From positions 2,108,001-2,172,000 of the forward strand of contig NZ_CP060398.1 of assembly GCF_015840915.1 (NCBI RefSeq): a stretch of 64,000 bases of DNA, written 5' to 3'. The stretch is from Synechococcus sp. CBW1002 (lineage in GTDB: Bacteria > Cyanobacteriota > Cyanobacteriia > PCC-6307 > Cyanobiaceae). Within the stretch, counting starts at the first letter, position 1, and each line of letters opens with the position of its first letter. Under the pieces are notes generated by a model. The model saw only the letters and a list, made by a program, of their open reading frames with translations. It had not been told where the DNA came from and ran no database searches. This document shows positions 1 to 8,260 of this stretch, piece by piece. The translations under genes were made by a program, and so were the position numbers.

Positions 1-37
1 GCTTACGGCTGGTGCCTTCGAGAGTGCGCTTGGTCAT
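1..37 (-). CDS. rpmH: Ribosomal protein L34 (partial, first 12 codons)
   Basis: Large-subunit ribosomal protein L34. Only the N-terminus lies in the window: reading the minus strand from the ATG at 37 gives MTKRTLEGTSRK before the window edge. This matches the cyanobacterial L34 start (MTKRTL.GT.RK). L34 is usually about 45 residues and is normally followed by rnpA, which would lie outside the window. The identification rests on 12 residues, but the motif is highly characteristic, and the adjacent aroH/sppA genes run in the same direction. Confidence 0.85.
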   Translation of the reverse strand, partial: MTKRTLEGTSRK

Positions 38-111
38 GGCAGCCGATCAGCTCCTCTGGATCACGTCGATCCGCCAACTTATCAAACGGCCCCAAGGCTC
101 CGACTCCAGCC

Positions 112-831
112 TCAGTTGGTGGGGTCGATCTGGATCAGCCAGCTGCCGAGGTAGCCAGAGATCGGCACGTCCCCAGGCGCCTGGGCGAGAGCGTTGAACT
201 GGTACATGCCGATGTTGTAGGGATTGAAGATGTTCATGTACACCCCGATCGTGCCCTGATCAGAGACTGGGGTATCCGGGAAGATCTCAATCGCCTTGCC
301 GTTCTCAGAGATTTCAATCGTGGCAGGAATCTCCTTCTCGCAGCGGGTTCGCGACAGCATGCCACCCTCTTTCATCTCGCAGAGTTTGACGCGCTTGGGA
401 TCGATCTTGACGTCAAAGTGATCGGGAACTGAGATGCTCAGCTTCAGGATTGCTGTTTTGCGGTCTTTGGGCCGCAACAGCAGGTAATACTCCGAGCGTT
501 TGAGACGGCTTGTTTCGGTGATGAAGTAATAGAGCTTGCGATAATCGCGGTTGTTCTCCCAGCGGAACTCCATCAGGCTTGGGGTTCCCTGGGCCAGGGC
601 AGGAGGCTGCGGGGTGAGAACGGTGGTCAGAAGTCCACCCAGGGCCAGGCCTCCCAGTGCCAGGTGGGCCAAGGCAGGTCGATCCCTGAGGGGTCGGCCA
701 ATGGCGGAGGCTGTCTGTGAAGTTGACAGGGGTAGGGGTAGGGAGCTGCGGTGTGAACGACGCAACGAAAGGGGGTTGAGGGCGCGGCCGGCGGAAGCCG
801 CCAGGGCCAGGAGGCTCCGAGGACGTGACAT
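112..831 (-). CDS. DUF2808 secreted protein
   Basis: Protein of 239 residues with a long basic N-terminus, a hydrophobic stretch at about residues 54-72 and an AxA-type site near residue 80 (PPALAQ), so probably exported to periplasm or thylakoid lumen. The mature part (SLMEFRWENNRDYRKLYY..., ending GYLGSWLIQIDP) has the features of the cyanobacterial DUF2808 family, whose function is unknown. The ATG at 831 is the first plausible start; the frame stays open upstream, where aroH occupies the same strand, so an upstream start is unlikely. It lies between aroH and rpmH on the same strand. Family assignment is by recognition of sequence style. Confidence 0.75.
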   Translation of the reverse strand: MSRPRSLLALAASAGRALNPLSLRRSHRSSLPLPLSTSQTASAIGRPLRDRPALAHLALGGLALGGLLTTVLTPQPPALAQGTPSLMEFRWENNRDYRKLYYFITETSRLKRSEYYLLLRPKDRKTAILKLSISVPDHFDVKIDPKRVKLCEMKEGGMLSRTRCEKEIPATIEISENGKAIEIFPDTPVSDQGTIGVYMNIFNPYNIGMYQFNALAQAPGDVPISGYLGSWLIQIDPTN

Positions 832-938
832 GACAGAGATTGGGGTGTGGGGGAGTCGCCTGATTCTCGGCAGAGCCGATCGGCACGCGGCGCCTGTGGT
901 GGTCGGCGATGGAGGTGGAAGGTGTGACCAGATGCAAC

Positions 939-1322
939 TCACATGGCCCCGACCGCCCGGTCGGGCCGCAACCTGACCGCCTCGCGCAGATAGGGATGAA
1001 CCGGTGCCAGGGTGCCGTCCATCCAGGCGTGGGCCAGCAGGCGGATGCAGCGCGGCAGATCGCCACGTACGGCCATCTGCTGACAATCCAGCAGGGCCAC
1101 ATGCTCCCAGCCCTCACGCCGGCGTGCGTAGGCGGCGGGGAAGCAGGCGTCGAGGTCCGCCGTCACCGAAAAGGTGATCGAGAGCACCCTTGGCCCCTCA
1201 AGGCGGTTGTGCTCCACAAGGGCATCGATCAGTTCGATCACGGCCGCACCAATGGCCTCGGCGGTGTTGGCTGTGGCGGTGGTGGCGCCGCGCAGGGCCC
1301 GCAGTTGCACGGCTGCCGTCAT
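939..1322 (-). CDS. aroH: Chorismate mutase, AroH type
   Basis: Converts chorismate to prephenate for phenylalanine and tyrosine synthesis. The 127-residue length and motifs (QLRALRGATTATANTAEAI near the start, then LEGPRVLSITFSVTADLDA and a C-terminal VHPYLREAVRLRPD) fit the monofunctional AroH family, which forms trimers. The ATG at 1322 overlaps the sppA stop codon in an ATGA arrangement, which argues for this start over the in-frame codon 15 bases upstream and suggests translational coupling to sppA. Confidence 0.92.
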   Translation of the reverse strand: MTAAVQLRALRGATTATANTAEAIGAAVIELIDALVEHNRLEGPRVLSITFSVTADLDACFPAAYARRREGWEHVALLDCQQMAVRGDLPRCIRLLAHAWMDGTLAPVHPYLREAVRLRPDRAVGAM

Positions 1323-2131
1323 GGGCGATACAGCCACAGGGGTTGGCCGCTCCAGGCCAACTCGAGGCTCACGAGCTCACCGAGCCGCTGCAGCAGGGCA
1401 CGGCCCGGGATCAGGCTGGCCAGGCCCTTGGGCGCTTTGCCGAAGGTGATCGGCCGGGTCTTCTGCGGATCGAGATCCGCCAGCTCGGCGGCCTTGATCC
1501 GGGCCACCTCTTCATCTCCCAGAGCATCCACCAGGCCGAGGGCCAGGGCCTGGGCGCCGGTGAAGACCCGGCCGTCGGCGAAGCTGCGCACCGCCTCCTC
1601 GCTGAGGCCACGCCCTTCGGCCACGGCGGCCACGAACTGGCCGTAGCTGGAGTCGATCAACTCCTGCAGCAGCTGGCGTTCGGGCTCCGTGAGGGCCCGA
1701 TCCGGCGACAGGATGTCCTTGAACAAGCCGCTTTTGACGGTCTCGAACTGGATCCCGATCCGCTCCAGCAGGCGGGAGAGGTTGTTGCCTCGCAGGATCA
1801 CACCGATCGAACCGGTGATCGTGCCGGGGTTGGCCACGATCGCCTCGGCAGCGACGCCCACGTAGACCCCGCCGGAGGCGGAGATGTTGCCGAAGCTGGC
1901 CACCACCCGACACCCCTTGTCGCGCAGGCGCCGGATCGCGGCATGGATCTCCTGGCTGTCGCCCACGGTGCCACCGGGGCTGTCGATGCGAAGCAGCAGG
2001 GCCGGGCATTCGCGCTCCTCCACCTGTCGCAGGGCCTTCAGCACCCGCTGGCGGGTGGGTCCGGCGATCGGCCCCTCGATGGCGATGCGTGCCATGGTGC
2101 GACGTGCTTTGCGGCGCCAGGGCCAGACCAT
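1319..2131 (-). CDS. sppA: Signal peptide peptidase SppA, short form
   Basis: Membrane-associated serine protease that degrades cleaved signal peptides. The 270-residue protein has the short SppA architecture: RIDSPGGTVGDSQEI (residues 48-62), FGNISASGGVYVG with probable nucleophile Ser86, NPGTITGSIGVI, then SGLFKDILSP with probable general base Lys138. The 52-residue spacing between Ser and Lys equals that of Bacillus SppA. The ATG at 2131 gives a basic WPWRRKARR N-terminus; there is no obvious transmembrane anchor. First gene of a minus-strand pair overlapping aroH by 4 bases. Confidence 0.9.
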   Translation of the reverse strand: MVWPWRRKARRTMARIAIEGPIAGPTRQRVLKALRQVEERECPALLLRIDSPGGTVGDSQEIHAAIRRLRDKGCRVVASFGNISASGGVYVGVAAEAIVANPGTITGSIGVILRGNNLSRLLERIGIQFETVKSGLFKDILSPDRALTEPERQLLQELIDSSYGQFVAAVAEGRGLSEEAVRSFADGRVFTGAQALALGLVDALGDEEVARIKAAELADLDPQKTRPITFGKAPKGLASLIPGRALLQRLGELVSLELAWSGQPLWLYRP

Positions 2132-2183
2132 CTGAGCGGTGTGTAGTGCGGGGATCTTAAAAAGGAGACCTCTGGCGTGCCCG

Positions 2184-3173
2184 ATGCCCAACCCAGGTTC
2201 CGCGCTCGACAGCCCCGGCTGGGCTCCACGGCGTGGAGTGCTGATGGTGCTGCCCTTCGCGCTGTGGGGCACGGCCATGGCGGCGATGAAGCCCCTGCTC
2301 GTGGGCGCCTCCCCCCTCACCCTTGCCTGTCTGCGCCTGCTGCCGGCGGGGCTGGTGCTGCTGTTTGCCGCCCTGCTCCTGGGCCGCTCCCTGCGGGTCG
2401 ATCCGGTCGATCGCCCCTGGCTGCTGTTGTTTGCCCTGGTGGATGGTGCCCTGTTTCAGGGGCTGCTGGCCCAGGGATTGGGGGGTACGGGCGCTGGCCT
2501 GGGGTCGGTGCTGATCGATTCGCAGCCCTTGCTGGTGGCATTGCTGGCCCGCACGCTGTTCGCCGAGGCGATCAATCCGGTGGGGTGGCTCGGGTTGTTG
2601 CTTGGGCTGGTGGGCATCCTCTGTCTCGGCCTGCCGGCGGCCGTGCTGCGCCACTGGTGGCTGGAGGGCCCAGCCGCTCTCGGCGTGAGGCCCTGGAGCC
2701 ACGGCGAGCTCTGGATGCTGGGGGCCGCAGCGGCGATGGCCGTGGGCACGGTGCTCTGCCGCTATGCCACCCGCCGCAGTGATCCGGTGGCGGTGACGGG
2801 CTGGCACATGCTGCTGGGAGGTCTGCCGCTGCTGGTGGCCGTGCTGCTCGATCCGGCCAGCGGCCCGGACTGGGACACGCTGCAGTGGGGACTGATGGCG
2901 TACGCCAGCCTGTTCGGCAGTGCCCTGGCCTATGGATTGTTTTTCTGGTTCGCCAGCAGCGGTGATCTGACCGGCTTCACGGCGCTCACCTTTCTGACCC
3001 CGGTATTCGCCTTGCTCTGCGGCGTGCTCTTCCTCCAGGAATCGTTGCAGCCCCTGCAATGGCTCGGGACAGCATTGGCCCTGATCTCTGTGGTTCTGAT
3101 CCATCGGCGCCAGGTCCTCTGGCACGGCGACGCGCTCCCGGCAGCCGTCGCGGCTCCTTCGGAGGCGAGCTGA
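2184..3173 (+). CDS. EamA/DMT-family transporter
   Basis: Integral membrane protein of 329 residues with about ten hydrophobic helices in two repeated halves, as in the drug/metabolite transporter (EamA) family; substrate unknown. Visible markers are PFALWGTAMAAMKPLL in helix 1 and the second-half FTALTFLTPVFALLCGVLFL with LQWLGTALALISVVLI. An AGGAG-like site (2163-2167) lies upstream of the ATG at 2184; a GTG at 2139 is a less likely alternative. The TGA stop shares its last base with the ATG of the next gene (TGATG), suggesting an operon with the glycosyltransferase. Confidence 0.82.
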   Translation: MPNPGSALDSPGWAPRRGVLMVLPFALWGTAMAAMKPLLVGASPLTLACLRLLPAGLVLLFAALLLGRSLRVDPVDRPWLLLFALVDGALFQGLLAQGLGGTGAGLGSVLIDSQPLLVALLARTLFAEAINPVGWLGLLLGLVGILCLGLPAAVLRHWWLEGPAALGVRPWSHGELWMLGAAAAMAVGTVLCRYATRRSDPVAVTGWHMLLGGLPLLVAVLLDPASGPDWDTLQWGLMAYASLFGSALAYGLFFWFASSGDLTGFTALTFLTPVFALLCGVLFLQESLQPLQWLGTALALISVVLIHRRQVLWHGDALPAAVAAPSEAS

Positions 3174-4261
3174 TGCGGGTCCTGGTGGTGAGCACGCCGG
3201 TGGGCTGGCTGGGGAGCGGCCTGGGCGGGGGTGTGGAGCTCACGGCCGCCTCCCTGGTGGCAGGGTTACTGCAGCGCGGCCATGCCGTCACCGTGCTGGC
3301 GGGAGCCCAATCGGAGCTGCCCGCCGGCTGCGAGGCGGCTCAGCTCTGGTGCGAGGGCGGTGTCAGCCAGCCGAGCTGGCAGCACTGCCGCCGCGAGGCC
3401 GCCGTGCAGATCCCGGCCCAGGCGCTGCTGGGCCACCTCTGGCGTCGTGCCCTGACCGAGCAGGGCGACTTCGATGTGCTGATCAACCTCGCCTACGACT
3501 GGCTTCCTCTCTGGCTGACCCCTCACACCAGCACTCCCCTCGCCCACCTGGTGAGCATGGGGTCCGTGAGCACGGCCATGGATGCCGTGATCGCTGAGAT
3601 CGCCCGCAGTCATCCGCAGCATCTGGCCTTTCATACCGCCAGCCAGGCGGCGGATTTTGACCTTCCAGGAGCGCCGCGGCTGGTGGGCAACGGCTTCGAT
3701 CTGGACCGCTATCACTTCCGGCCCAACGCCGATGCGGTGCTGGGCTGGGCCGGCCGGATTGCACCGGAGAAGGGGCTGGAGGATGCGGCCGCCGTCGCGG
3801 CCACGCTGCAGCGGCCGCTCTGGATCTGGGGCGTGCGCGAAGACGAGGCCTATGCGCGCCGGGTCGAGGCCTCCGTACCCGGCGGAACCCTGCACTGGCG
3901 TGGATTCCTGCCCACCGAGCGCCTGCAGGAGGAGATGGGGCGCTGCGCCGTGCTCCTGAACACACCCAAGTGGAACGAGGCCTACGGCAACGTGGTGGTG
4001 GAGGCGATGGCCTGCGGTGTGCCGGTGGCCACCTACGCCCGCGGCGGACCGGGGGAACTGGTGCAGGAGGGGGTGAATGGCTGCCTGGCTCGACCAGATG
4101 ATGGCGAGGCTCTGACAAAGGCGGTGGAACGGGCCTGGCAGATCCCCCGGCACCAGCCACGGGCCTGGGCGGAGAGCCATTGCTCCCGCTCGGCGTTCGC
4201 CGGCCGGATCGAGGCCTGGCTCGACGCCGTACTGGCCAAGCCCCCCTGCGAAGGGACCTAG
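3173..4261 (+). CDS. Glycosyltransferase family 4 (GT-B fold)
   Basis: Predicted cytosolic retaining glycosyltransferase, 362 residues. N-terminal Rossmann half starts MRVLVVSTPVGWLGSGLGGG with a glycine-rich acceptor loop. The C-terminal half has GWAGRIAPEKGLEDAAAVA and the donor-binding EAMACGVPVATYARGGPGE (Glu277 onward), the usual GT4 EX7E-type region. Start chosen because its ATG overlaps the upstream stop (TGATG). Donor and acceptor cannot be read from sequence; it may build envelope polysaccharide together with the neighbouring ArnT-like gene. Confidence 0.85.
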   Translation: MRVLVVSTPVGWLGSGLGGGVELTAASLVAGLLQRGHAVTVLAGAQSELPAGCEAAQLWCEGGVSQPSWQHCRREAAVQIPAQALLGHLWRRALTEQGDFDVLINLAYDWLPLWLTPHTSTPLAHLVSMGSVSTAMDAVIAEIARSHPQHLAFHTASQAADFDLPGAPRLVGNGFDLDRYHFRPNADAVLGWAGRIAPEKGLEDAAAVAATLQRPLWIWGVREDEAYARRVEASVPGGTLHWRGFLPTERLQEEMGRCAVLLNTPKWNEAYGNVVVEAMACGVPVATYARGGPGELVQEGVNGCLARPDDGEALTKAVERAWQIPRHQPRAWAESHCSRSAFAGRIEAWLDAVLAKPPCEGT

Positions 4262-4371
4262 GTTCGGCCGATCCGCCCCTGGCCCGTTTGGCAGACAGCT
4301 TCGGCGAGGACCCATCGGCGCAATTGCTTTCGGCGCGGCCCATCTCAGCGCGAACCAGCGCAGCGCGGCGG

Positions 4372-6219
4372 ATGCCCCTGCAGCTCTGGCTGCCGCTGCT
4401 GGCCTGTGGCCTGGTGCTGTTCCTCTGGAGACTGGGGAGCAGCGGACTGGTGGATGAAACCCCGCCCCTGTTCGCCGCCTCCGCACGGGCCATGGCCGAA
4501 ACCGGCGACTGGCTGATCCCGCGGGTGAACGGACTACCCCGCTACGACAAGCCTCCTCTGGTGTACTGGCTGATGGGGCTGGGCTACCTGCTGCCGGGGC
4601 AGGAGCTGTGGAATCCACTCGGCACCTGGGCGGCGCGCCTGCCCTCGGCCCTCAGCTCCATCGCCGTGATGCTGCTGCTGGCCGACACGCTCTGGCGCTG
4701 GCCTCAGGCCCCTTGGCCGTCCAGTGTCGACAAGCCGGAGCCCGCGAGCTCCGCGCCCCCTGTGCCATCCGCCCTCACCGCAGCGTTCACGGCGGCGCTG
4801 GCCTTCGCGCTCTCCCCACTGGTGCTGCTCTGGGGCCGCATCGCCGTGAGCGACGCCCTGCTCTGCGGTCTGATGAGCGCCACCCTGCTGCTGAGTTGGC
4901 GCACCTACGTGGCACCGCGGGGGGCCTGGTGGCTGACCTGGCTGATGCTCGGCCTGGCGGTCCTCAGCAAGGGCCCGGTGGCGGTGGTGCTGCTGGGCCT
5001 GGCCCTGCTGGGTTTCGGCTGGCTGCAAGGCGATCTGGCCGGGCTCTGGCGGCGGCTGCGTCCCCTGCGGGGTCTGACCCTCACGGCCCTGGTGGCGTTG
5101 CCCTGGTACGGAGCCGCCTTGCTGGTGGAAGGCGAGGCGTTCTGGAACAGCTTTTTCGGTTACCACAACCTCCAGCGCTTCAGCGTGGTGGTCAACAATC
5201 ACCTGCAGCCCTGGTGGTTCTTTCTGCCGGTGCTGGTGGTGGCCAGCCTGCCGGTCACCCCGCTGCTGTTGCTCGGTCTGGTGCGGGGAGTTGGCCCCCT
5301 GCCCTGGAGACGCCGGGCCCAGCCCCTGCCGCCCGAGCAGTCGCTGACCCGCTTTGCCGCCTGCTGGCTGCTGGCGGTGCTGGTGTTCTTCACGGCGGCC
5401 GCCACCAAGCTGCCGAGTTACTGGCTGCCGGCCACCCCCGCCGCCGCCCTGCTGATAGCCCAGGCGGCCCAGGCGGGCTGGGGGGGGCGGGCCCAGCGCC
5501 TGGCCTGGTCTGCCACTCTGGCCCTGACGCTGCTGCTGGCAGCCGTGTTCCTGGCCGGCCCCCTCTGGGTACCGGCGATCAACGATCCGGAGCTGCCCAC
5601 CCTGCCTGCGGAGATCCTGGCCAGCCGCCGGCTGTTGATCGCCGCCGCCTGCTTCGCCCTCGCCGCTGGCCTGGCCTGGTTCCTGCGCCGCCGCCGGCCT
5701 CCCATGGCGCTGCTGGCCTTGCAACTGGCGATCCTGCCCTTCGTCCCTCTGGCGATCACGCCGCTTTGGGAGCTGGGCGACCGCCTGCGGGGGCAACCGG
5801 TACGGCGCATGGCGGAGCTGGTGCGCGCCCTGCCGCCGCCATCGGGTCAGGGCCTGCCCGAACCCCTGGCGATGGTGGGGATTCTCAAACCGTCGCTGCA
5901 CTACTACGCCCGCCAGGTGGTGCTGTACGAGGGGCAATCCCAGGCGGCGCTGCTCAACCTCAACGAGCGGCTGCGCCTCGAGCACCGCGCCGGCCAGGAG
6001 CCCTCCAGGCCGCGGCAGGCACCCACGGTGCTGGTCGTGATCGATCAGGGCACGGCTCGCTTGCCCCACTGGCAGGGGCTGGAACCGCAGGAGCTGGGCA
6101 GTGACGGGCTGTACCGACTCTGGCGCCTGCAGCGGAGCCAGCTGCAGCGGCGCTCCGCTGAGCTGTATGCCGCGGGAGAGCGCCCCAACTGGCAGGATCC
6201 TCGGCCGGAACGCTACTGA
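4372..6219 (+). CDS. ArnT-like membrane glycosyltransferase (GT39/GT83 style)
   Basis: Polytopic membrane protein of 615 residues resembling lipid-linked-sugar glycosyltransferases of the ArnT/PMT group. The first periplasmic loop carries GLVDETPPLFAASARAMAETGDW followed by PRYDKPPLVYWLM; the DE near the first helix and the DKPP motif are typical. Further helices include LVLLWGRIAVSDALL and LTALVALPWYGAAL, then a soluble C-terminal tail of about 100 residues. Probably transfers a sugar from polyprenyl phosphate to an envelope acceptor. The start is uncertain because the frame is open upstream to 4180, inside the previous gene. Its 3' end overlaps the convergent DUF721 gene by 7 bases. Confidence 0.78.
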   Translation: MPLQLWLPLLACGLVLFLWRLGSSGLVDETPPLFAASARAMAETGDWLIPRVNGLPRYDKPPLVYWLMGLGYLLPGQELWNPLGTWAARLPSALSSIAVMLLLADTLWRWPQAPWPSSVDKPEPASSAPPVPSALTAAFTAALAFALSPLVLLWGRIAVSDALLCGLMSATLLLSWRTYVAPRGAWWLTWLMLGLAVLSKGPVAVVLLGLALLGFGWLQGDLAGLWRRLRPLRGLTLTALVALPWYGAALLVEGEAFWNSFFGYHNLQRFSVVVNNHLQPWWFFLPVLVVASLPVTPLLLLGLVRGVGPLPWRRRAQPLPPEQSLTRFAACWLLAVLVFFTAAATKLPSYWLPATPAAALLIAQAAQAGWGGRAQRLAWSATLALTLLLAAVFLAGPLWVPAINDPELPTLPAEILASRRLLIAAACFALAAGLAWFLRRRRPPMALLALQLAILPFVPLAITPLWELGDRLRGQPVRRMAELVRALPPPSGQGLPEPLAMVGILKPSLHYYARQVVLYEGQSQAALLNLNERLRLEHRAGQEPSRPRQAPTVLVVIDQGTARLPHWQGLEPQELGSDGLYRLWRLQRSQLQRRSAELYAAGERPNWQDPRPERY

Positions 6220-6959
6220 CCGAGTCCAGACGCGGCAGCTGCAGCCCGTGTTCGCGCCAGATCAGCGGCGGCGGCGGCCTCTGCCAGGGCCTGACGGCGG
6301 CAGAAGCTGCAGTGTCCCCAACGCCCCATCTCCCCCAGGGGGGCTGGGCTGCTGCAACGGGGACAGACGCCGAGGCCATGAACATCGACGCGGCTGGGGT
6401 GCTGCGCCCAGGTCTCGGCTTCGATCGTGGTGCCCGCCGGTGGCAACGGCTGGGCATGGTGTTGCTGCACCCGCAGATCGCGCACCGTGAAGCCGGCGCC
6501 GCGCAGGGCACCGAGCAGTTGATGGCGGTTGTATTGCAGGGCCTGCAGCCACGGCCCCGGTGCCGCCCCGATCGTGAGCAGTCCCCCGTGGAAGCTGAGC
6601 GGCTGGCAGTGGGGGGCCAGCTGGGCACCCGCCAGGCGCGGCCACACCTGCCAGAGGGCAGCGAGCTGGCCCTCCTGGCGCCAGTGCTGCTGCAGAGCCT
6701 CCAGGCAGGTGGCGAGGGCTTCTGCCGGTGGGCGCGGCGGCGGCAGAAGCACCGAAACCGAGCCGATGCGGCGGCTGGCGGCGGCAGGGTTGCGCGCACG
6801 CCGACGGCTGCTCGCCGGCCGCTGTTGGCGCCCTGCCGCACTGAGCTTGTGGGACAGACTCTCGCCGATCGTGGGGCCGTCCGGGCTTGGCCGGGAGTCG
6901 GGCTGGTTGGGCTCTGGCGGCTCGCCTGCGGCGGCGGGCTTCCCGGTCTGAGGGGCCAT
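6213..6959 (-). CDS. DUF721 (DciA-like) protein with C-terminal zinc ribbon
   Basis: Protein of 248 residues with a disordered N-terminus, a DUF721 domain (about residues 80-170; LAALWQVWPRLAGAQLAPHC then LSFHGGLLTIGAAPGPWLQAL) and a CPRC...CSFC pair near residues 198-220 that looks like a zinc ribbon. DUF721 includes DciA, a helicase-loading factor in many bacteria lacking DnaC; whether this protein acts so is inference. The extra Cys4 module is not part of classical DciA. Convergent with the ArnT-like gene. Confidence 0.72.
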   Translation of the reverse strand: MAPQTGKPAAAGEPPEPNQPDSRPSPDGPTIGESLSHKLSAAGRQQRPASSRRRARNPAAASRRIGSVSVLLPPPRPPAEALATCLEALQQHWRQEGQLAALWQVWPRLAGAQLAPHCQPLSFHGGLLTIGAAPGPWLQALQYNRHQLLGALRGAGFTVRDLRVQQHHAQPLPPAGTTIEAETWAQHPSRVDVHGLGVCPRCSSPAPLGEMGRWGHCSFCRRQALAEAAAAADLARTRAAAAASGLGQ

Positions 6960-7041
6960 GGATCGAGCCTAGGTGTGGGCAACCGATCCAGAGTTCCCCG
7001 GCGATGCCCGCTACCCTCGGGCCTTGCCCCGTACGTGATCC

Positions 7042-7818
7042 ATGGGCTTCTTTGATCGGATTAGCCGCCTGCTGCGGGCCAACCTCAATGACCTGGTCAG
7101 CAAGGCGGAGGATCCCGCCAAGATCCTGGATCAGTCGGTCGCCGACATGCAGGACGACCTGGTGAAGCTGCGCCAGGCCGTGGCCACCGCCATCGCCTCT
7201 CAGAAGCGCATCCAGAACCAGGCCGAGCAGTCCGAAGCCCAGTCCAAGATCTGGTACGAGCGCGCCGAGCTGGCCCTCAAGAAGGGGGAGGAGGATCTGG
7301 CCCGGGAGGCCCTGTCCCGTCGCAAGACCTACCAGGACACGGCCACGGCACTGAACACCCAGCTGCAGTCGCAGGCGGGGCAGGTGGAGACCCTCAAGAA
7401 GAGCCTGGTGGCGCTCGAGGGCAAGATCGCCGAAGCCAAGACCAAGAAAGACATGCTCAAGGCCCGCTCCCAGGCCGCCAAGGCCCAGGAGCAGCTGCAG
7501 AGCGCCGTGGGCAACCTCGGCACCAACTCCGCCATGGCCGCCTTCGAGCGGATGGAGGAGAAGGTGCTGGAGCAGGAGTCGCGCAGCCAGGCGGCGGCCG
7601 AGCTGGCCGGTGCCGATCTCGAGAGCCAGTTCGCGGCCCTGCAGGGTGGCAATGACGTGGACGACGAGCTGGCGGCGCTGCGCAACCGACTCGAAGGCGG
7701 CGCCTCAGCGGCTGGCCTGCCGCCGGCCGAGGGCCCCATGCCGCAGCTTGAGCCGGTCAAGGTGGCGGAAGTCGATGCCGACCTGGAAGAACTCAAGCGC
7801 TCGATCGACAAGCTCTGA
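7042..7818 (+). CDS. vipp1: Vipp1/IM30 (PspA family)
   Basis: ESCRT-III-related membrane-remodelling protein that maintains thylakoids. It begins MGFFDRISRLLRANLNDLV (amphipathic helix 0), followed by EDPAKILDQSVADMQDDLVK and long coiled-coil helices to about residue 205. Beyond the PspA core there is a linker and a final helix (VAEVDADLEELKRSIDKL), the extension that separates Vipp1 from PspA. Length 258 fits the family. A tandem repeat lies between it and trxA. Confidence 0.9.
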   Translation: MGFFDRISRLLRANLNDLVSKAEDPAKILDQSVADMQDDLVKLRQAVATAIASQKRIQNQAEQSEAQSKIWYERAELALKKGEEDLAREALSRRKTYQDTATALNTQLQSQAGQVETLKKSLVALEGKIAEAKTKKDMLKARSQAAKAQEQLQSAVGNLGTNSAMAAFERMEEKVLEQESRSQAAAELAGADLESQFAALQGGNDVDDELAALRNRLEGGASAAGLPPAEGPMPQLEPVKVAEVDADLEELKRSIDKL

Positions 7819-7832
7819 TCCAGGCACAGACT

Positions 7833-7902
7833 CTGATTCGGCAGGATCCATGGGCCCTGATCCGCAGGATCCATGGGCTCTGATCCGCCGGATCCACAGG
7901 CC
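7833..7902 (+). repeat. Three imperfect tandem copies of a 23-24 bp unit
   Basis: Copies at 7833-7856, 7857-7879 and 7880-7902 share CTGATCCG followed by GGATCCATGGGC-like sequence. The array fills the space just after the vipp1 stop and ends about 37 bases before the trxA start. It encodes no evident protein and contains no clear hairpin with a T-run. Confidence 0.85.
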
Positions 7903-7939
7903 CCGTCCATACAATTCACCCAGCGTTCCTTCTGCCGCC

Positions 7940-8260
7940 GTGCCCGTTGCCGAGGTCACCGATGCCACTTTTGCAGCGGAGGTACTCGGTGCTGAGGGGG
8001 CCGTTCTGGTCGATGTATGGGCCCCCTGGTGCGGGCCCTGTCGCCTGATGGCGCCGCTGATGGACTGGGCCGCCTCCGAATACGACGGCCGTCTGCTGGT
8101 GGGCAAGCTGGAGGCCGATCCCAATCCCGCCACCCGCGATGCCCAGAAGATTCAGGGACTGCCCACCTTGATCCTGTTCCGCGACGGCGTCGAAGTGGCG
8201 CGCCACGAAGGCGCCATGGCCAGGCCGCAGCTCAAGGCTTTCCTGGATGCCCATCTCTGA
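7940..8260 (+). CDS. trxA: Thioredoxin
   Basis: Thiol-disulfide oxidoreductase of 106 residues with the canonical active site WAPWCGPC (Cys31 and Cys34), the cis-proline loop GLPTLILF and a C-terminal amphipathic helix. Start taken as GTG at 7940 (MPVAEVTDATF), giving normal thioredoxin length; the longer frame upstream runs through vipp1 and the repeat array and is not credible. It overlaps the next gene by 14 bases. No extra domain; cytosolic. Confidence 0.93.
   Translation: MPVAEVTDATFAAEVLGAEGAVLVDVWAPWCGPCRLMAPLMDWAASEYDGRLLVGKLEADPNPATRDAQKIQGLPTLILFRDGVEVARHEGAMARPQLKAFLDAHL

Noticed and set aside
12-197. Open frame of 61 codons at the window start, plus strand
   Set aside because: It overlaps rpmH and the DUF2808 end on the opposite strand, with atypical composition and no recognisable feature.
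4534-6069. Long antisense frame (over 500 codons) opposite the ArnT-like gene
   Set aside because: Gln/Gly/Pro-rich composition typical of GC-rich antisense frames; the plus strand carries a coherent membrane glycosyltransferase.
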